Shown here piece after piece: positions 1 through 8,007 of a DNA stretch of 30,272 nucleotides. The stretch's first letter is position 1; every line of letters starts with the position of its first letter. Under the pieces are notes generated by a model that did no database searches, had not been told where the DNA came from, and saw only the letters and a program-made list of their open reading frames with translations. The position numbers and the translations under genes were made by a program. Origin of the DNA: DATARH01 sp035504075 (GTDB lineage: Bacteria; Pseudomonadota; Alphaproteobacteria; ATCC43930; CGMCC-115725); contig DATJSO010000124.1 of the NCBI GenBank assembly GCA_035504075.1, forward strand, positions 1 through 30,272. The letters run 5' to 3'.

Positions 1-498
1 GAGCAGCAGGACGGCTATCGCTCGCTGTTGGAAGCGCGCGGCCGGCTGCCCGGCCCCAACAAGATCTACGTGCACAACCCGAAGCTGGTGAAGGTCATGG
101 GGCCGCTCGGCGCCTATTTCCGCACCGGCTATTCGCTGTCGGAGCGGGAGCGCGAGATCGCCGTCGTCATCATTAACAGCAAGTGGCATTCGGCCTATCC
201 GACCAACGCGCACGAACGCGCCGGTAAGGCCGCCGGGCTGCCGGCCGACAAGGTCGAAGCGATGTTGTCGGGGCTGCCGACATCCTTTGACGACGCACGC
301 GAGCAGGTAATCTATGAGATGGCGGTATGCCTGTCGAATTCGCGCTGGGTATCAAAGGGCCTCTATGACCGCGCGGTCGCGGCGCTCGGCCATGAAGGCA
401 TCACCGACGTGATCTGCTTGATGGGGTTTTACACCAGCGTGTCGATGACGCTGGCGTTCTACGACGTGCCGTCCGACGCGCCGGGCATGGCACGCTGA
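1..498 (+). CDS. Carboxymuconolactone decarboxylase family protein (5' end outside window)
   Basis: The reading frame is open from the first base, so the gene starts upstream; 165 residues are visible. The fold is the all-helical AhpD/carboxymuconolactone decarboxylase type: a helix with SLSEREREIAVVIINSKW, then YPTNAHERAGKAAGLP, where the His lies in the position usual for this family. No CxxC motif is visible, so it resembles the decarboxylase-like branch rather than thiol peroxidase AhpD. It sits 20 bp upstream of an amidohydrolase in the same direction and probably shares its transcript; such pairs are common in aromatic or lactone catabolism, but the substrate cannot be read from the sequence. 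A TTG at 28 is only an internal candidate start. Confidence 0.8.
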   Translation, partial: EQQDGYRSLLEARGRLPGPNKIYVHNPKLVKVMGPLGAYFRTGYSLSEREREIAVVIINSKWHSAYPTNAHERAGKAAGLPADKVEAMLSGLPTSFDDAREQVIYEMAVCLSNSRWVSKGLYDRAVAALGHEGITDVICLMGFYTSVSMTLAFYDVPSDAPGMAR

Positions 499-518
499 CC
501 GCAAGGGGGAGAGAACCG

Positions 519-1334
519 ATGCTGATCGTCGATGCGCAGATCCATCTGTGGTCGAACCATCTGCCGACCAATGCAGCGCACCGCCAGGTGCCGAGCTATT
601 CGGCCGAGGAATGCCTGATGGAGATGGATGCCGCGGGGGTCAACGCCGCGCTGATCCACCCGCCCGGCTGGGATCCTAACAGCCTCGTCATCGCCGAGTC
701 GGCGGCCGTCCGCTATCCCGACCGGTTTGCGATCCTCGGCAATTTTCCGCCGGACAAACCCGAGAGCCGCGAGCTGATCGCCGGCTGGAAGAGTCGGCCC
801 GGCATGCTCGGCCTGCGCTGGGCGTTTACCCAGCCGCACCAGGCAACCTGGATGACCGACGGCACGATGGATTGGGTCTGGCCGGCCTGCGAGAAGGCCG
901 GCATCCCGATCGCGCTGATGGCGTCGAGCTACCTGCCGCAGGTCGGGCAGATCGCCGAGCGGCACCCCGGCCTGAAGCTGATCATCGACCACCTGGGACG
1001 GGCGCGCGGCGGCCGCGACGACGAGGCGTTCGCGACGATCGACCAGGTCTGCGGGCTGGCCAAGTTCCCCAATGTCGCGTTGAAGGCAACCGGGGCGGCT
1101 GGCGAATCGACCCAGCCCTACCCGTTCACGAACATCCACAAATACCTGAAGCAGCTCTATGACGCCTTCGGGCCGCAACGCTGCTTCTGGGGCACCGACA
1201 TCACCCGCATGCCGGTGTCGTGGCGGCAATGCGTGACGCTGTTCACCGAGGAACTGCCGTGGCTCAAGGGCCGCGATCTCGAACTCGTCATGGGCCGCGC
1301 CGTGTGCGACTGGCTCGGCTGGAACCTGACCTAA
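519..1334 (+). CDS. Amidohydrolase family (amidohydrolase_2, TIM barrel) hydrolase
   Basis: This 271-residue protein has the length and motifs of the Amidohydrolase_2 (PF04909-like) family, which hydrolyses or decarboxylates small organic acids and lactones in the cytoplasm. The N-terminus carries DAQIH (Q7, H9), a variant of the usual metal-binding HxH. IIDHLGR (D157-H158) follows in the middle and FWGTDITR, with an Asp near residue 227, lies towards the end. The ATG at 519 is preceded by a purine-rich ribosome site, AAGGGGGAGAG, at about 503-513. It shares the DAQ-x-H start and W-G-T-D ending with the broken amidohydrolase at 28107-28948, so the two are probably distant paralogues. Substrate unknown. 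Confidence 0.85.
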   Translation: MLIVDAQIHLWSNHLPTNAAHRQVPSYSAEECLMEMDAAGVNAALIHPPGWDPNSLVIAESAAVRYPDRFAILGNFPPDKPESRELIAGWKSRPGMLGLRWAFTQPHQATWMTDGTMDWVWPACEKAGIPIALMASSYLPQVGQIAERHPGLKLIIDHLGRARGGRDDEAFATIDQVCGLAKFPNVALKATGAAGESTQPYPFTNIHKYLKQLYDAFGPQRCFWGTDITRMPVSWRQCVTLFTEELPWLKGRDLELVMGRAVCDWLGWNLT

Positions 1335-1342
1335 CCGCAGGG

Positions 1343-1741
1343 ATGCGGGCGGTGATCGGGACGTTTCCGGCGCTGGTCGCCGCCCTGGCCCTGCTGCTCT
1401 ACGTCGGCGTCTTCGTTTCGGTTGGCCGAGCCCGCGCGCGCTATGGCATCCGGGCGCCGGCGGTAACCGGCGTGCCGGAGTTCGAACGGGTCTTTCGCGT
1501 CCAGCAGAACACGCTCGAACAGATCATCTGGTTCCTCCCGTCATTGTGGCTGTTTGCGCTGTTTGCGTCGCCGCTCTGGGCCGGCCTTCTCGGATTGGTG
1601 TGGATCGCTGCGCGCGCCCATTACGCCGTCGCGTATTGCTGTGATCCGGAAACCCGCGGGCCGGGCTTTGTCATCGCCTTCGCCAGCGCTGCGGTGCTGC
1701 TGGTCGGGGCATTGCTCGCCATCGTCGCGCATCTGCTATGA
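1343..1741 (+). CDS. MAPEG family membrane protein
   Basis: This 132-residue protein has about four hydrophobic segments and the family signature around FERVFRVQQNTLEQ (Arg, Asn and Glu conserved in MAPEG glutathione/eicosanoid-metabolism proteins). The length fits bacterial MAPEG proteins, which are inner-membrane trimers; their bacterial substrates are mostly unknown. The ATG at 1343 lies 9 bp after the amidohydrolase stop with GCAGGG just before it, so translation is probably coupled. A longer frame from 1220 exists but would overlap the amidohydrolase out of frame, so I prefer 1343. The stop codon (1739-1741) abuts the mutY stop codon on the other strand (1736-1738), so the two genes overlap tail to tail by a few bases with no room for a terminator. 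Confidence 0.8.
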   Translation: MRAVIGTFPALVAALALLLYVGVFVSVGRARARYGIRAPAVTGVPEFERVFRVQQNTLEQIIWFLPSLWLFALFASPLWAGLLGLVWIAARAHYAVAYCCDPETRGPGFVIAFASAAVLLVGALLAIVAHLL

Positions 1742-2812
1742 CGCCGCCGACAGCGCGTGCTTCGCCAGCTTTTTGGTCAAGGTCGGCAGCGCGTAATCCT
1801 TGAACTGCTCGGGTCGGGCCCAGATGCCCGGCAATTGTTCGCCGGTCGCGCCGGTCAGCAGCGCCAGTTCGAGGCGGAAATGGGTGAAGCCGTGGGTCAC
1901 GCTGCCGGGCAGCGCCGCCCATCGGGTCGCCACCGGTGACGCCTTGGCGATAGCCTCCGAGTCGCTCCAAGGTGCAGCACGCCATTCGGTCGATGGCAAC
2001 TCGATCATGCCACCGAGCAGACCGCGCTCCGCGCGGCGGTGCAGCAGCACCGCACCATCCGGCCGGCGGAGCCAAAAAGCCACGCCATGACGCAACGGCC
2101 GCTCCGCCTTGGCGGCCTGCACCGGCAGCTCCTCGGCGATCCCCGATCTCGCCGCGGCACACGCGTCACGCCACGGACACAGCACGCAGCGCGGCCGCCG
2201 CGGCGTGCAGATCGTCGCGCCCAGGTCCATCAGCGCCTGCGCGAAATCGCCGGCCCGCTCCGCCGGAACGAGCGACGCGGCGAGCGCCCGCAGGCGGGGC
2301 TTGGCGGCCGGCAGCGGCGTCGCTTCAGCAAAGACTCGCGCCACCACCCGCTCGACGTTGCCGTCGACTGCCGCCAGCCTTCGGTCGAAGGCGATGGCCG
2401 CGATCGCCGCGGCGGTGTAGTCGCCGATGCCCGGCAATGCGCGCAACGCAGCCGGGTCGTCGGGAAACTCGCCGCCGTGATCTGCTGCGAGCGCACGGGC
2501 GCAGGCGTGCAGGTTGCGGGCGCGGGCGTAGTAGCCAAGGCCCTGCCAGGCATGCAGCACCTCGTCGAGCGACGCGTCGGCGAGGGCGTCGATCGTCGGC
2601 CAGCGCGCGATGAATCGATCGAAATACGGAGCGACGGTCGGCACCGTCGTCTGCTGCAGCATGATCTCGCTGAGCCAGACGCGGTACGCGTCCTGCCGCC
2701 GGCCCGGTGGCGCGCGCCACGGCAGATCGCGGCGATGGCGATCATACCACGCCAACAGCGCAGCGGCATCCGGACGGCGCCGCGGCGAGTGCTGGGATAT
2801 ACTGGGCGGCAT
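1736..2812 (-). CDS. mutY: A/G-specific adenine DNA glycosylase MutY
   Basis: MutY removes adenine mispaired with 8-oxoguanine. The 358-residue product has the whole family layout: SEIMLQQT with catalytic Glu49, the helix-hairpin-helix LPGIGDYTAAAI (about 126-137), AVDGNV with catalytic Asp150, and a [4Fe-4S] ligand set C-x6-C-x2-C-x5-C at C202, C209, C212 and C218. A Nudix-like C-terminal domain starts near 232 (VLLHRRAERGLLGGMIELP), as expected for 8-oxoG recognition. I chose the ATG at 2812 because it leaves about 21 residues before the conserved AWYDRHRRDLPW; longer in-frame starts would run deep into the divergent dciA gene. This ATG overlaps the dciA ATG by two bases on the opposite strand, so its promoter and ribosome site must lie inside dciA. 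Confidence 0.95.
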   Translation of the reverse strand: MPPSISQHSPRRRPDAAALLAWYDRHRRDLPWRAPPGRRQDAYRVWLSEIMLQQTTVPTVAPYFDRFIARWPTIDALADASLDEVLHAWQGLGYYARARNLHACARALAADHGGEFPDDPAALRALPGIGDYTAAAIAAIAFDRRLAAVDGNVERVVARVFAEATPLPAAKPRLRALAASLVPAERAGDFAQALMDLGATICTPRRPRCVLCPWRDACAAARSGIAEELPVQAAKAERPLRHGVAFWLRRPDGAVLLHRRAERGLLGGMIELPSTEWRAAPWSDSEAIAKASPVATRWAALPGSVTHGFTHFRLELALLTGATGEQLPGIWARPEQFKDYALPTLTKKLAKHALSAAS

Positions 2813-3329
2813 GACTCGCGTGGACACAGATCGCCGGGGCGACAGCATAGCGGCTGCGACGGCCGCAGGCGAGCGCCGCCCCGGGCTGCGCCCGATCGCC
2901 GGCGCCGCGGTCCGCGTCGCCGGCCCGATTGTCGCGCGCCGCGGCGGCGGCCTCCTCGGGCGCTTGCAGACGGATTGGCGCGCCGTTGCCGGCGATGAGC
3001 TTGCCGCCGAATCGTGGCCGGCGGCGCTGAGCCGCGGCGGCGTGCTGAAATTGCGCGTCGCGCCGCGCGTGGCGCTCGAACTGCAGCACCGCACGCCGCT
3101 GCTGATCGAGCGGATCAATCTGTTTTTCGGGCGCGGCGTCGCCGAACGGATCGTTCTCGTTCAGGGGCCGCTGCCGCTCGCCGCCGCGCCGCCGCCTTCC
3201 CGTCCGGATTCGCCGAGCGCGGCCGAGCAACAGGCACTCGATGACAGTCTCGTCAATATCGCCGACCCGGAGTTGCGGGAGGCGCTGCGCCGGCTCGGCC
3301 GGCTGGTGCTCGGCCGCGGCGGGCGCTAG
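2811..3329 (+). CDS. dciA: DUF721/DciA family protein, putative DnaB helicase-loading factor
   Basis: This 172-residue protein matches the DUF721 (DciA) family in the stretch from about residue 50 to 120: LQTDWRAVAGDELAAESWP, then a Leu/Val-rich strand ending VALELQHRTPLLIERINLFFG, the usual W-x(3)-G and eLq-x-x(4)-LL-x-x-iN pattern. DciA proteins are known as ancestral loaders of the replicative helicase DnaB. The first 45 residues are Arg/Ala/Gly-rich and poorly conserved, and the tail is basic (LRRLGRLVLGRGGR). Its place between mutY and a DsbA-type gene upstream of smc supports the call. A longer frame from 2610 would overlap mutY on the other strand; GGGCGG before 2811 is a modest ribosome site and a GTG at 2820 is an alternative start. 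Confidence 0.8.
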   Translation: MTRVDTDRRGDSIAAATAAGERRPGLRPIAGAAVRVAGPIVARRGGGLLGRLQTDWRAVAGDELAAESWPAALSRGGVLKLRVAPRVALELQHRTPLLIERINLFFGRGVAERIVLVQGPLPLAAAPPPSRPDSPSAAEQQALDDSLVNIADPELREALRRLGRLVLGRGGR

Positions 3330-3341
3330 CGGAAGCCGCCG

Positions 3342-3370
3342 TTGCACAATCGGGTGCGAGCGTTTACCGT
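3342..3370 (+). promoter_or_regulatory. Possible sigma70-like promoter upstream of the dsbA-like gene
   Basis: TTGCAC at 3342-3347 and TACCGT at 3365-3370 are separated by 17 bases, inside the 67-bp gap between dciA and the DsbA-like gene. The -35 box is good but the -10 box is poor, so this is only a candidate; read-through from dciA is also possible. Confidence 0.25.
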
Positions 3371-3396
3371 CAAGATCTAGTAGGAGGAAGCTTCGA

Positions 3397-4035
3397 ATGC
3401 GGGAGATCTGGTTTGCACTGCTCGTCGCTTTGTTGGTCGGCGCCGGTCTGCCGGCGGCCGCCCAAGCGCCGGCTCCGAAAATCGACGCGGCGAAAGCCGC
3501 GAACCTCCTGGCGGTCACTCCCCAAGACCGCATCCTTGGCAACCCGAAGGCGCCGATCACGATAATCGAGTACGCCTCCCTCAGCTGCCCGCATTGCGCG
3601 CATTTCGAAAACGACGTGTTGCCGGACGTCCAGAAGAAATGGATCGACACCGGCAAGGCGCGGCTGATCATGCGCGATTACCCGCTCGATCGCGAGGCGC
3701 TGGCCGCCGAGGTGCTGGCACGTTGCATGCCGCCCGCCCGCTATTATCCGCTGGTCAAGGCGATGTTCGCGAGCCAGCCGGAATGGGTGCCGGTGCCGGA
3801 CTGGCGCGCTGCGCTGCAGCGCATTGCCAAGCTTGCCGGCATCGGCGACAAGGAGTTCAACGCTTGCCTCGCGAACAAGGCGATCGAAAACGAGGTCGCC
3901 GACAGCCGCTTGCTGGCCTACCAGCAGCTCGGCGTCGATGCGACGCCGACATTCTTCATCAACGGCAAGAAATTCGAGGGCGAGCCGACCGTCGCCGGGT
4001 TCGATCAGGCGCTCGCGGCCGCGCAGAAATCCTGA
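3397..4035 (+). CDS. DsbA-family periplasmic thiol:disulfide oxidoreductase
   Basis: This 212-residue exported thioredoxin-fold protein has a signal peptide (residues 1-24, cleavage after AQA), the active site CPHC (C64 and C67) in ASLSCPHCAHF, and the cis-proline loop DATPTFF (P184), all typical of DsbA-type oxidases and isomerases of the DsbA/TlpA/BdbD group. It should form or rearrange disulfides in exported proteins. The start is secure: AGGAGG at 3382-3387 lies 9 bp before the ATG, and the upstream in-frame extension overlaps dciA and lacks the signal peptide. It lies 29 bp before smc. The mutY-dciA-dsbA-smc order is conserved in many alphaproteobacteria as far as I know, although no functional link between DsbA and SMC is evident from sequence. 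Confidence 0.9.
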   Translation: MREIWFALLVALLVGAGLPAAAQAPAPKIDAAKAANLLAVTPQDRILGNPKAPITIIEYASLSCPHCAHFENDVLPDVQKKWIDTGKARLIMRDYPLDREALAAEVLARCMPPARYYPLVKAMFASQPEWVPVPDWRAALQRIAKLAGIGDKEFNACLANKAIENEVADSRLLAYQQLGVDATPTFFINGKKFEGEPTVAGFDQALAAAQKS

Positions 4036-4064
4036 TGCCCCCGGTGCTGTAGCGGCGGCCGCGG

Positions 4065-7000
4065 ATGCAATTCGAACGGCTTCGCCTCGCCGGTTTCAAG
4101 TCGTTCGTCGAGCCGACCGAGCTCTCGGTCGAGCCGGGGCTGACCGGCATTGTCGGCCCCAACGGCTGCGGCAAGTCAAACCTTGTCGAGGCGCTGCGCT
4201 GGGTGATGGGCGAAGCCTCGGCGCGGCGGCTGCGCGGCGGCGACATGGACGACGTGATCTTTGGCGGCGCGGCCGGGCGACCGGCGCGCAACATCGCCGA
4301 AGTCGCGCTGACGATCGACAACAGCGGCCGCGACGCGCCATTCGCCTTTAACGACGCCGCAACGATCGAAGTCGTACGCCGGATCGCGCGCGGCGCAGGG
4401 TCGGAATATCGCGTCAACGGCCGCGAAACGCGGGCGCGCGATGTCCAACTGCTGTTTGCCGACGCCGTTTCCGGGCCGCATTCGGGCGCCCTCGTCGGAC
4501 AGGGACGGGTCGGCGCGCTGATTTCGGCAAAACCGGGCGAGCGGCGATTGCTGCTCGACGAAGCGGCCGGGACGGCCGGGCTGCACGCGCGGCGCCACGA
4601 AGCCGATCTGAAACTCGAAGCGGCCGAAGTCAACCTGTCGCGGCTCGACGATGTTGTCGCGACCTTGACGGTGCAGATCGAGACATTGAAGAAACAGGCT
4701 CGCCACGCCCAGCGCTACCGTCGGCTCGGCGAGCAGATCCGCCGCTGCGAGGCGCAATTGCTGAATGTGCGCTGGCGCCAGGCGGCGGGCGAAGCGGCGG
4801 GGTTCGCGGCCGGATTGCGCGAGACCGAGCGCGGGTTGGCAGCGGCGACCGAGACCGCTCTTGTCCGCGAGCGCGGGCGCGCCGCAGCGGAAGCGCTGTT
4901 GCCTGGTCTGCGGACGGCGCAGGCCACTGCCGCGGCGGCCCGCCAGCGCATTGCCCACGCCCGCGAATCGCTCGAGCAGGAATTGTCGCGGGCGGCCTCG
5001 GCGCGCGGCGAGGCCGAGCGTCGCGCGGCGCAAATCGCCGCCGATTTCGAGCGTGAGGCCGAGCATCTCGATGATGCGGCGGCCGCTCTCGTCCGGCTCG
5101 TCGACGAACGGGCCGAACTGGAAGCCGCTGGTGCGGCAAGCGAGCGCCAGCGGGCCGAGGCGGTGCGCCAGCTGAACGACGCGGCCGCCGCGCATGCCGC
5201 TGCCGAGACCGGCCTGCAACAGATGACCGAAGCGTGCGCCGCGGGCGAGGCGCGTCGCGCTATGCTCGATCGCCAGGTGCGTGATCTTGCCGAGCGGCGG
5301 CGCCGCGTGGCGGCGCGGCTCACCGACGGCGAGCGCCAGCGCGTCCCGGCGCTCGCCGCGATCGTGCCGCCGGAGGCGATCGCCGCGGCAGCCGCCGGCA
5401 CAGCCGATGCGGCCGGCGCAATCGAGGCGGCGCAGGCGGCGGCGGCGACGGCCGGCGATACGCTGGCGGCGTGTCAGACGTGCGAGGCGATGACAATCGA
5501 TGCGGCGCACGCGACGGAACGGGCGCTGGCGCGGCTCAGGGCTGAGGTGGAGGCGCTGACGCAGCTCCTCGGGCCGGCGGACGGCGCGCCCTCGGATGCC
5601 ATGCCGATCCTGGCGCAGCTGACGGTTCCGCCCGGCTTAGAGGCCGCGGTCGCCGCGCTGTTTGACGGCGAACTGGCGGCGCCGCCGCTGCCCGAACCGG
5701 CTGCGGCGGCATGTGGCAACAAGACCGGCTGGCGCGAGTTGGCGGTGCTTGCCGCGCCGCCGCCGCCGGCCGGCGCGCGATGCTTCCCAGGCGATCGCGA
5801 CGCTCCGCCGGCGCTGGCGCGGCGGCTGGCCCATGCCGCGTTGATCGACGACGGCGCCGATGGCTGGCGCCTGCAGCCGCTGCTTGCAGTCGGCCAAAGC
5901 CTCGTCGATCGCGCGGGCAGGCTGTGGCGTTGGGACGGTTTTGTCCGCGCCGCCGCTGCCTCGACGGCGACCGCGGAGCGCTTGCGTCAGCGCAACCGCC
6001 TCACCGCGTTGAACGGTGAACTCGCGGCGGCTTCGCCGGCGGCGGCCGCCGCCGGCGAAGCCGCCGCCGCAGCGCGACGCGAGCGCGAGGCCGCCGCCGC
6101 CGCCGAGCGCGCCGCCGTCGCCGCGTTGCGTGCCGCCGAGGAGCGGCTCGCCGGCGTCCGCCACGCCGAGGCCGAACTGACGCGCCGCGGGCAGGCCGCC
6201 GAGGCGCGGCTTGCCTCCGTAGCCGAGGCGATCGACAAACTGCGCGTCGATCTCGCCGAACTCGACCATGAGGCCGGCGAGGCCGGCCGAGCGCTGGCGC
6301 TGCTGCCCGATCCAAGCCTCGCGCGCAGCGCCCTCGATGCGGCTCGCGCCGCCGCCGCCGCGGCGCGCCGGCGCGATGGCGAGGCGCGGGCCGCGCTGGA
6401 GCGGCTGGCCCGCGAGGCGGCGGCGCGCAGTCAGCGCATCGCGGCAATCGGGATCGAAGAGATCGCCTGGCAGAAACGGCACGACGGCGCCGCCGCACAG
6501 CAATCGGTGTTGATTGAGCGGCGCACCGCGCTCGCTGCCGAGATCGCCGAATTGGCCGCCCGCCCTGCCGCAATCGCCGCCGAACGCGACACGCTGGCGC
6601 AGACCGCGGCGACGGCGGCGGTGCGGCTGCGAGAAGCCGACGATGCGCTGGCCGGCGGCGAGGCGGCATTGCGCCGCGCCAACGAGGCGGCGCGCCTCGC
6701 CGCGGCGGCGGTGGCCGAAGCACGCGAACGCCGCGCGGGCATGGAAGCGCGTTGCGCGGCGGCGACGGACGGGCTGACGCGGCTGCGCGGTGAGATTGCC
6801 GAGCGGCTCGGCGACACGCCGGACGGGCTTGCGTGGCTCCTCGCGGAGGACGGCGAACGGCGCGCCGACGACGATAACGCGGCCGACGAGTTGGCGGCGC
6901 GGCTTGACCGGATGGTGCACGAGCGCGACGCGATGGGCGCCGTCAACCTGTTGGCCGAACAGGAGGCAGTGCAGGTCGAAACGCAACTGGCCGGGCTCGA

Positions 7001-7559
7001 ACGCGAACGCACCGATCTGACCCAGGCGATCCAGCGGCTGCGACGCGGCATCGCGACGCTCGACCAGGAGGCGCGCGCCCGGCTCGGCGCCGCGTTCGAT
7101 CGGCTCAACGCGCATTTCGGCGAGCTGTTTTCGCGGCTGTTCGGCGGCGGCAGGGCGGAACTCGCCTGGACTGAGGGCGACGACCCGCTGACCGCCGGGC
7201 TTGACGTCCTGGCCAGCCCGCCGGGCAAGCGCCTCGGCGCGCTGTCGTTGTTATCGGGCGGCGAGCAGGCGCTGACGGCGCTGGCATTGATGTTTGCCGT
7301 CTTCCTGACGAACCCGGCGCCGATCTGCGTGCTCGACGAGGTCGATGCGCCGCTCGACGACGCCAATGTTGACGCATTTTGCCGGCTGGTCGCCGATATC
7401 GCCGACGCGACCGGCACCCGCTTCCTGGTCGTCACCCATCATCGCGTGACGATGGCGCGAATGGACCGGCTGTTCGGCGTCACGATGGCCGAGCGCGGCG
7501 TGTCGCAGCTGGTATCGGTCGATCTCGCCCGTGCGGTCGAATTGCGCCGGAGCGCCTAA
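4065..7559 (+). CDS. smc: Chromosome segregation protein SMC
   Basis: This 1164-residue protein is a full-length bacterial SMC ATPase, the core of condensin. The N-terminal head has MQFERLRLAGFKSF and Walker A GPNGCGKSN (31-39). Two long Ala/Glu/Arg-rich coiled coils flank a hinge at roughly 490-650. The C-terminal head carries the ABC signature LSGGEQ (1063-1068) and Walker B VLDEVDAP with D1091 and E1092, followed by a switch His in VVTHHR. The hinge contains LVDRAGRLWRWDGF instead of the glycine-rich signature of Bacillus SMC, a feature I associate with alphaproteobacterial SMCs. The coiled coils are extremely GC-rich (GCC/GCG runs), so opposite-strand frames are long but meaningless. Partner genes scpA and scpB are not in the window. 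Confidence 0.97.
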   Translation: MQFERLRLAGFKSFVEPTELSVEPGLTGIVGPNGCGKSNLVEALRWVMGEASARRLRGGDMDDVIFGGAAGRPARNIAEVALTIDNSGRDAPFAFNDAATIEVVRRIARGAGSEYRVNGRETRARDVQLLFADAVSGPHSGALVGQGRVGALISAKPGERRLLLDEAAGTAGLHARRHEADLKLEAAEVNLSRLDDVVATLTVQIETLKKQARHAQRYRRLGEQIRRCEAQLLNVRWRQAAGEAAGFAAGLRETERGLAAATETALVRERGRAAAEALLPGLRTAQATAAAARQRIAHARESLEQELSRAASARGEAERRAAQIAADFEREAEHLDDAAAALVRLVDERAELEAAGAASERQRAEAVRQLNDAAAAHAAAETGLQQMTEACAAGEARRAMLDRQVRDLAERRRRVAARLTDGERQRVPALAAIVPPEAIAAAAAGTADAAGAIEAAQAAAATAGDTLAACQTCEAMTIDAAHATERALARLRAEVEALTQLLGPADGAPSDAMPILAQLTVPPGLEAAVAALFDGELAAPPLPEPAAAACGNKTGWRELAVLAAPPPPAGARCFPGDRDAPPALARRLAHAALIDDGADGWRLQPLLAVGQSLVDRAGRLWRWDGFVRAAAASTATAERLRQRNRLTALNGELAAASPAAAAAGEAAAAARREREAAAAAERAAVAALRAAEERLAGVRHAEAELTRRGQAAEARLASVAEAIDKLRVDLAELDHEAGEAGRALALLPDPSLARSALDAARAAAAAARRRDGEARAALERLAREAAARSQRIAAIGIEEIAWQKRHDGAAAQQSVLIERRTALAAEIAELAARPAAIAAERDTLAQTAATAAVRLREADDALAGGEAALRRANEAARLAAAAVAEARERRAGMEARCAAATDGLTRLRGEIAERLGDTPDGLAWLLAEDGERRADDDNAADELAARLDRMVHERDAMGAVNLLAEQEAVQVETQLAGLERERTDLTQAIQRLRRGIATLDQEARARLGAAFDRLNAHFGELFSRLFGGGRAELAWTEGDDPLTAGLDVLASPPGKRLGALSLLSGGEQALTALALMFAVFLTNPAPICVLDEVDAPLDDANVDAFCRLVADIADATGTRFLVVTHHRVTMARMDRLFGVTMAERGVSQLVSVDLARAVELRRSA

Positions 7560-7578
7560 ACGCCGCGGCCGCAATCTC

Positions 7579-7782
7579 TCAGAAGATGCGGGCGCTGTCG
7601 GAGCGTTCACGCACCCAGACTTGCGCCTCGCGGCCCGCCTGCAATGCGTCGCGCGCCGCCTCGACGGCGTCGAGCAACGCCTGCTCCTTGTCGAGATAGG
7701 AGCCGTACACGGCATCGCCGAGCCGGACGATCCAGCGCGCATCATGCCGGTGCCGACATACCTCGAATGCCATGATTCCCAT
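7579..7782 (-). CDS. Small DUF2188-like protein
   Basis: This 67-residue soluble protein has no signal peptide or membrane segment. Its pattern (WIVRLGDAVYGSYLDKEQALLDAVEAARDALQAGREAQVWVRE) resembles the DUF2188 fold: a strand containing a Trp, a helix with spaced Ala, then a strand ending in a hydrophobic/charged stretch. The function of such proteins is unknown. The start could be the ATG at 7782 or the in-frame ATG at 7773. It faces smc tail to tail, with 19 bp between stops. Two strong hairpins lie upstream, at 7841-7906. Identification rests on pattern and coding appearance only. Confidence 0.55.
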   Translation of the reverse strand: MGIMAFEVCRHRHDARWIVRLGDAVYGSYLDKEQALLDAVEAARDALQAGREAQVWVRERSDSARIF

Positions 7783-7840
7783 CCGTCCTCTCCGAGCCCC
7801 CGCGCCACCGACGCTGCAATGAGCGCTCCGAAGGCATCGA

Positions 7841-7861
7841 GGGCGGCGGTTTCCGCCGCCC
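7841..7861. repeat. Perfect inverted repeat, 9-bp GC stem with TTT loop
   Basis: GGGCGGCGG (7841-7849), TTT, CCGCCGCCC (7853-7861) forms a very stable hairpin in the 225-bp gap between the adenylate cyclase gene and the DUF2188-like gene. No T-run follows on either strand, so it is not a standard intrinsic terminator. It may act on transcript stability or transcription of the downstream small gene. Confidence 0.5.
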
Positions 7862-7881
7862 GGGTCAAAACATTCATGCCG

Positions 7882-7906
7882 GGCAGCCGTTCAACCGACG
7901 GCTGCC
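7882..7906. repeat. Perfect inverted repeat, 9-bp stem with 7-nt loop
   Basis: GGCAGCCGT (7882-7890), loop TCAACCG, ACGGCTGCC (7898-7906). It lies 20 bp from the hairpin at 7841-7861. The rest of the gap (7907-8007) is unusually AT-rich for this window and includes an A7 tract at 7971-7977, which reads as T7 downstream of the cyclase gene without a clear stem before it. The AT-rich part could hold a promoter for the small - strand gene, but I could not settle on convincing boxes. Confidence 0.5.
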
Positions 7907-8007
7907 GTGTCCGTCGTTAATATCGTCGAATATGACCGATTGATGAACTGGATTTATCGTTAAGTTGCTCAAAAAAACGGCGATTTGCGGTGATGTGGAA
8001 GGCCGGC

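Noticed and set aside
4176..5510. Long minus-strand open frames opposite smc (also 5637-7115 and 6431-7435).
   Set aside because: They are Arg/Gly/Ala-rich mirror frames caused by the very high GC of the SMC coiled-coil codons, with no recognisable domain.
7783..7877. Possible short minus-strand coding start (MNVLTRAAETAALDAFG) before the DUF2188-like gene.
   Set aside because: The first 35 residues look plausible, but the frame then runs as a shadow through the DUF2188-like gene and smc; without homology I could not tell a broken gene from chance.
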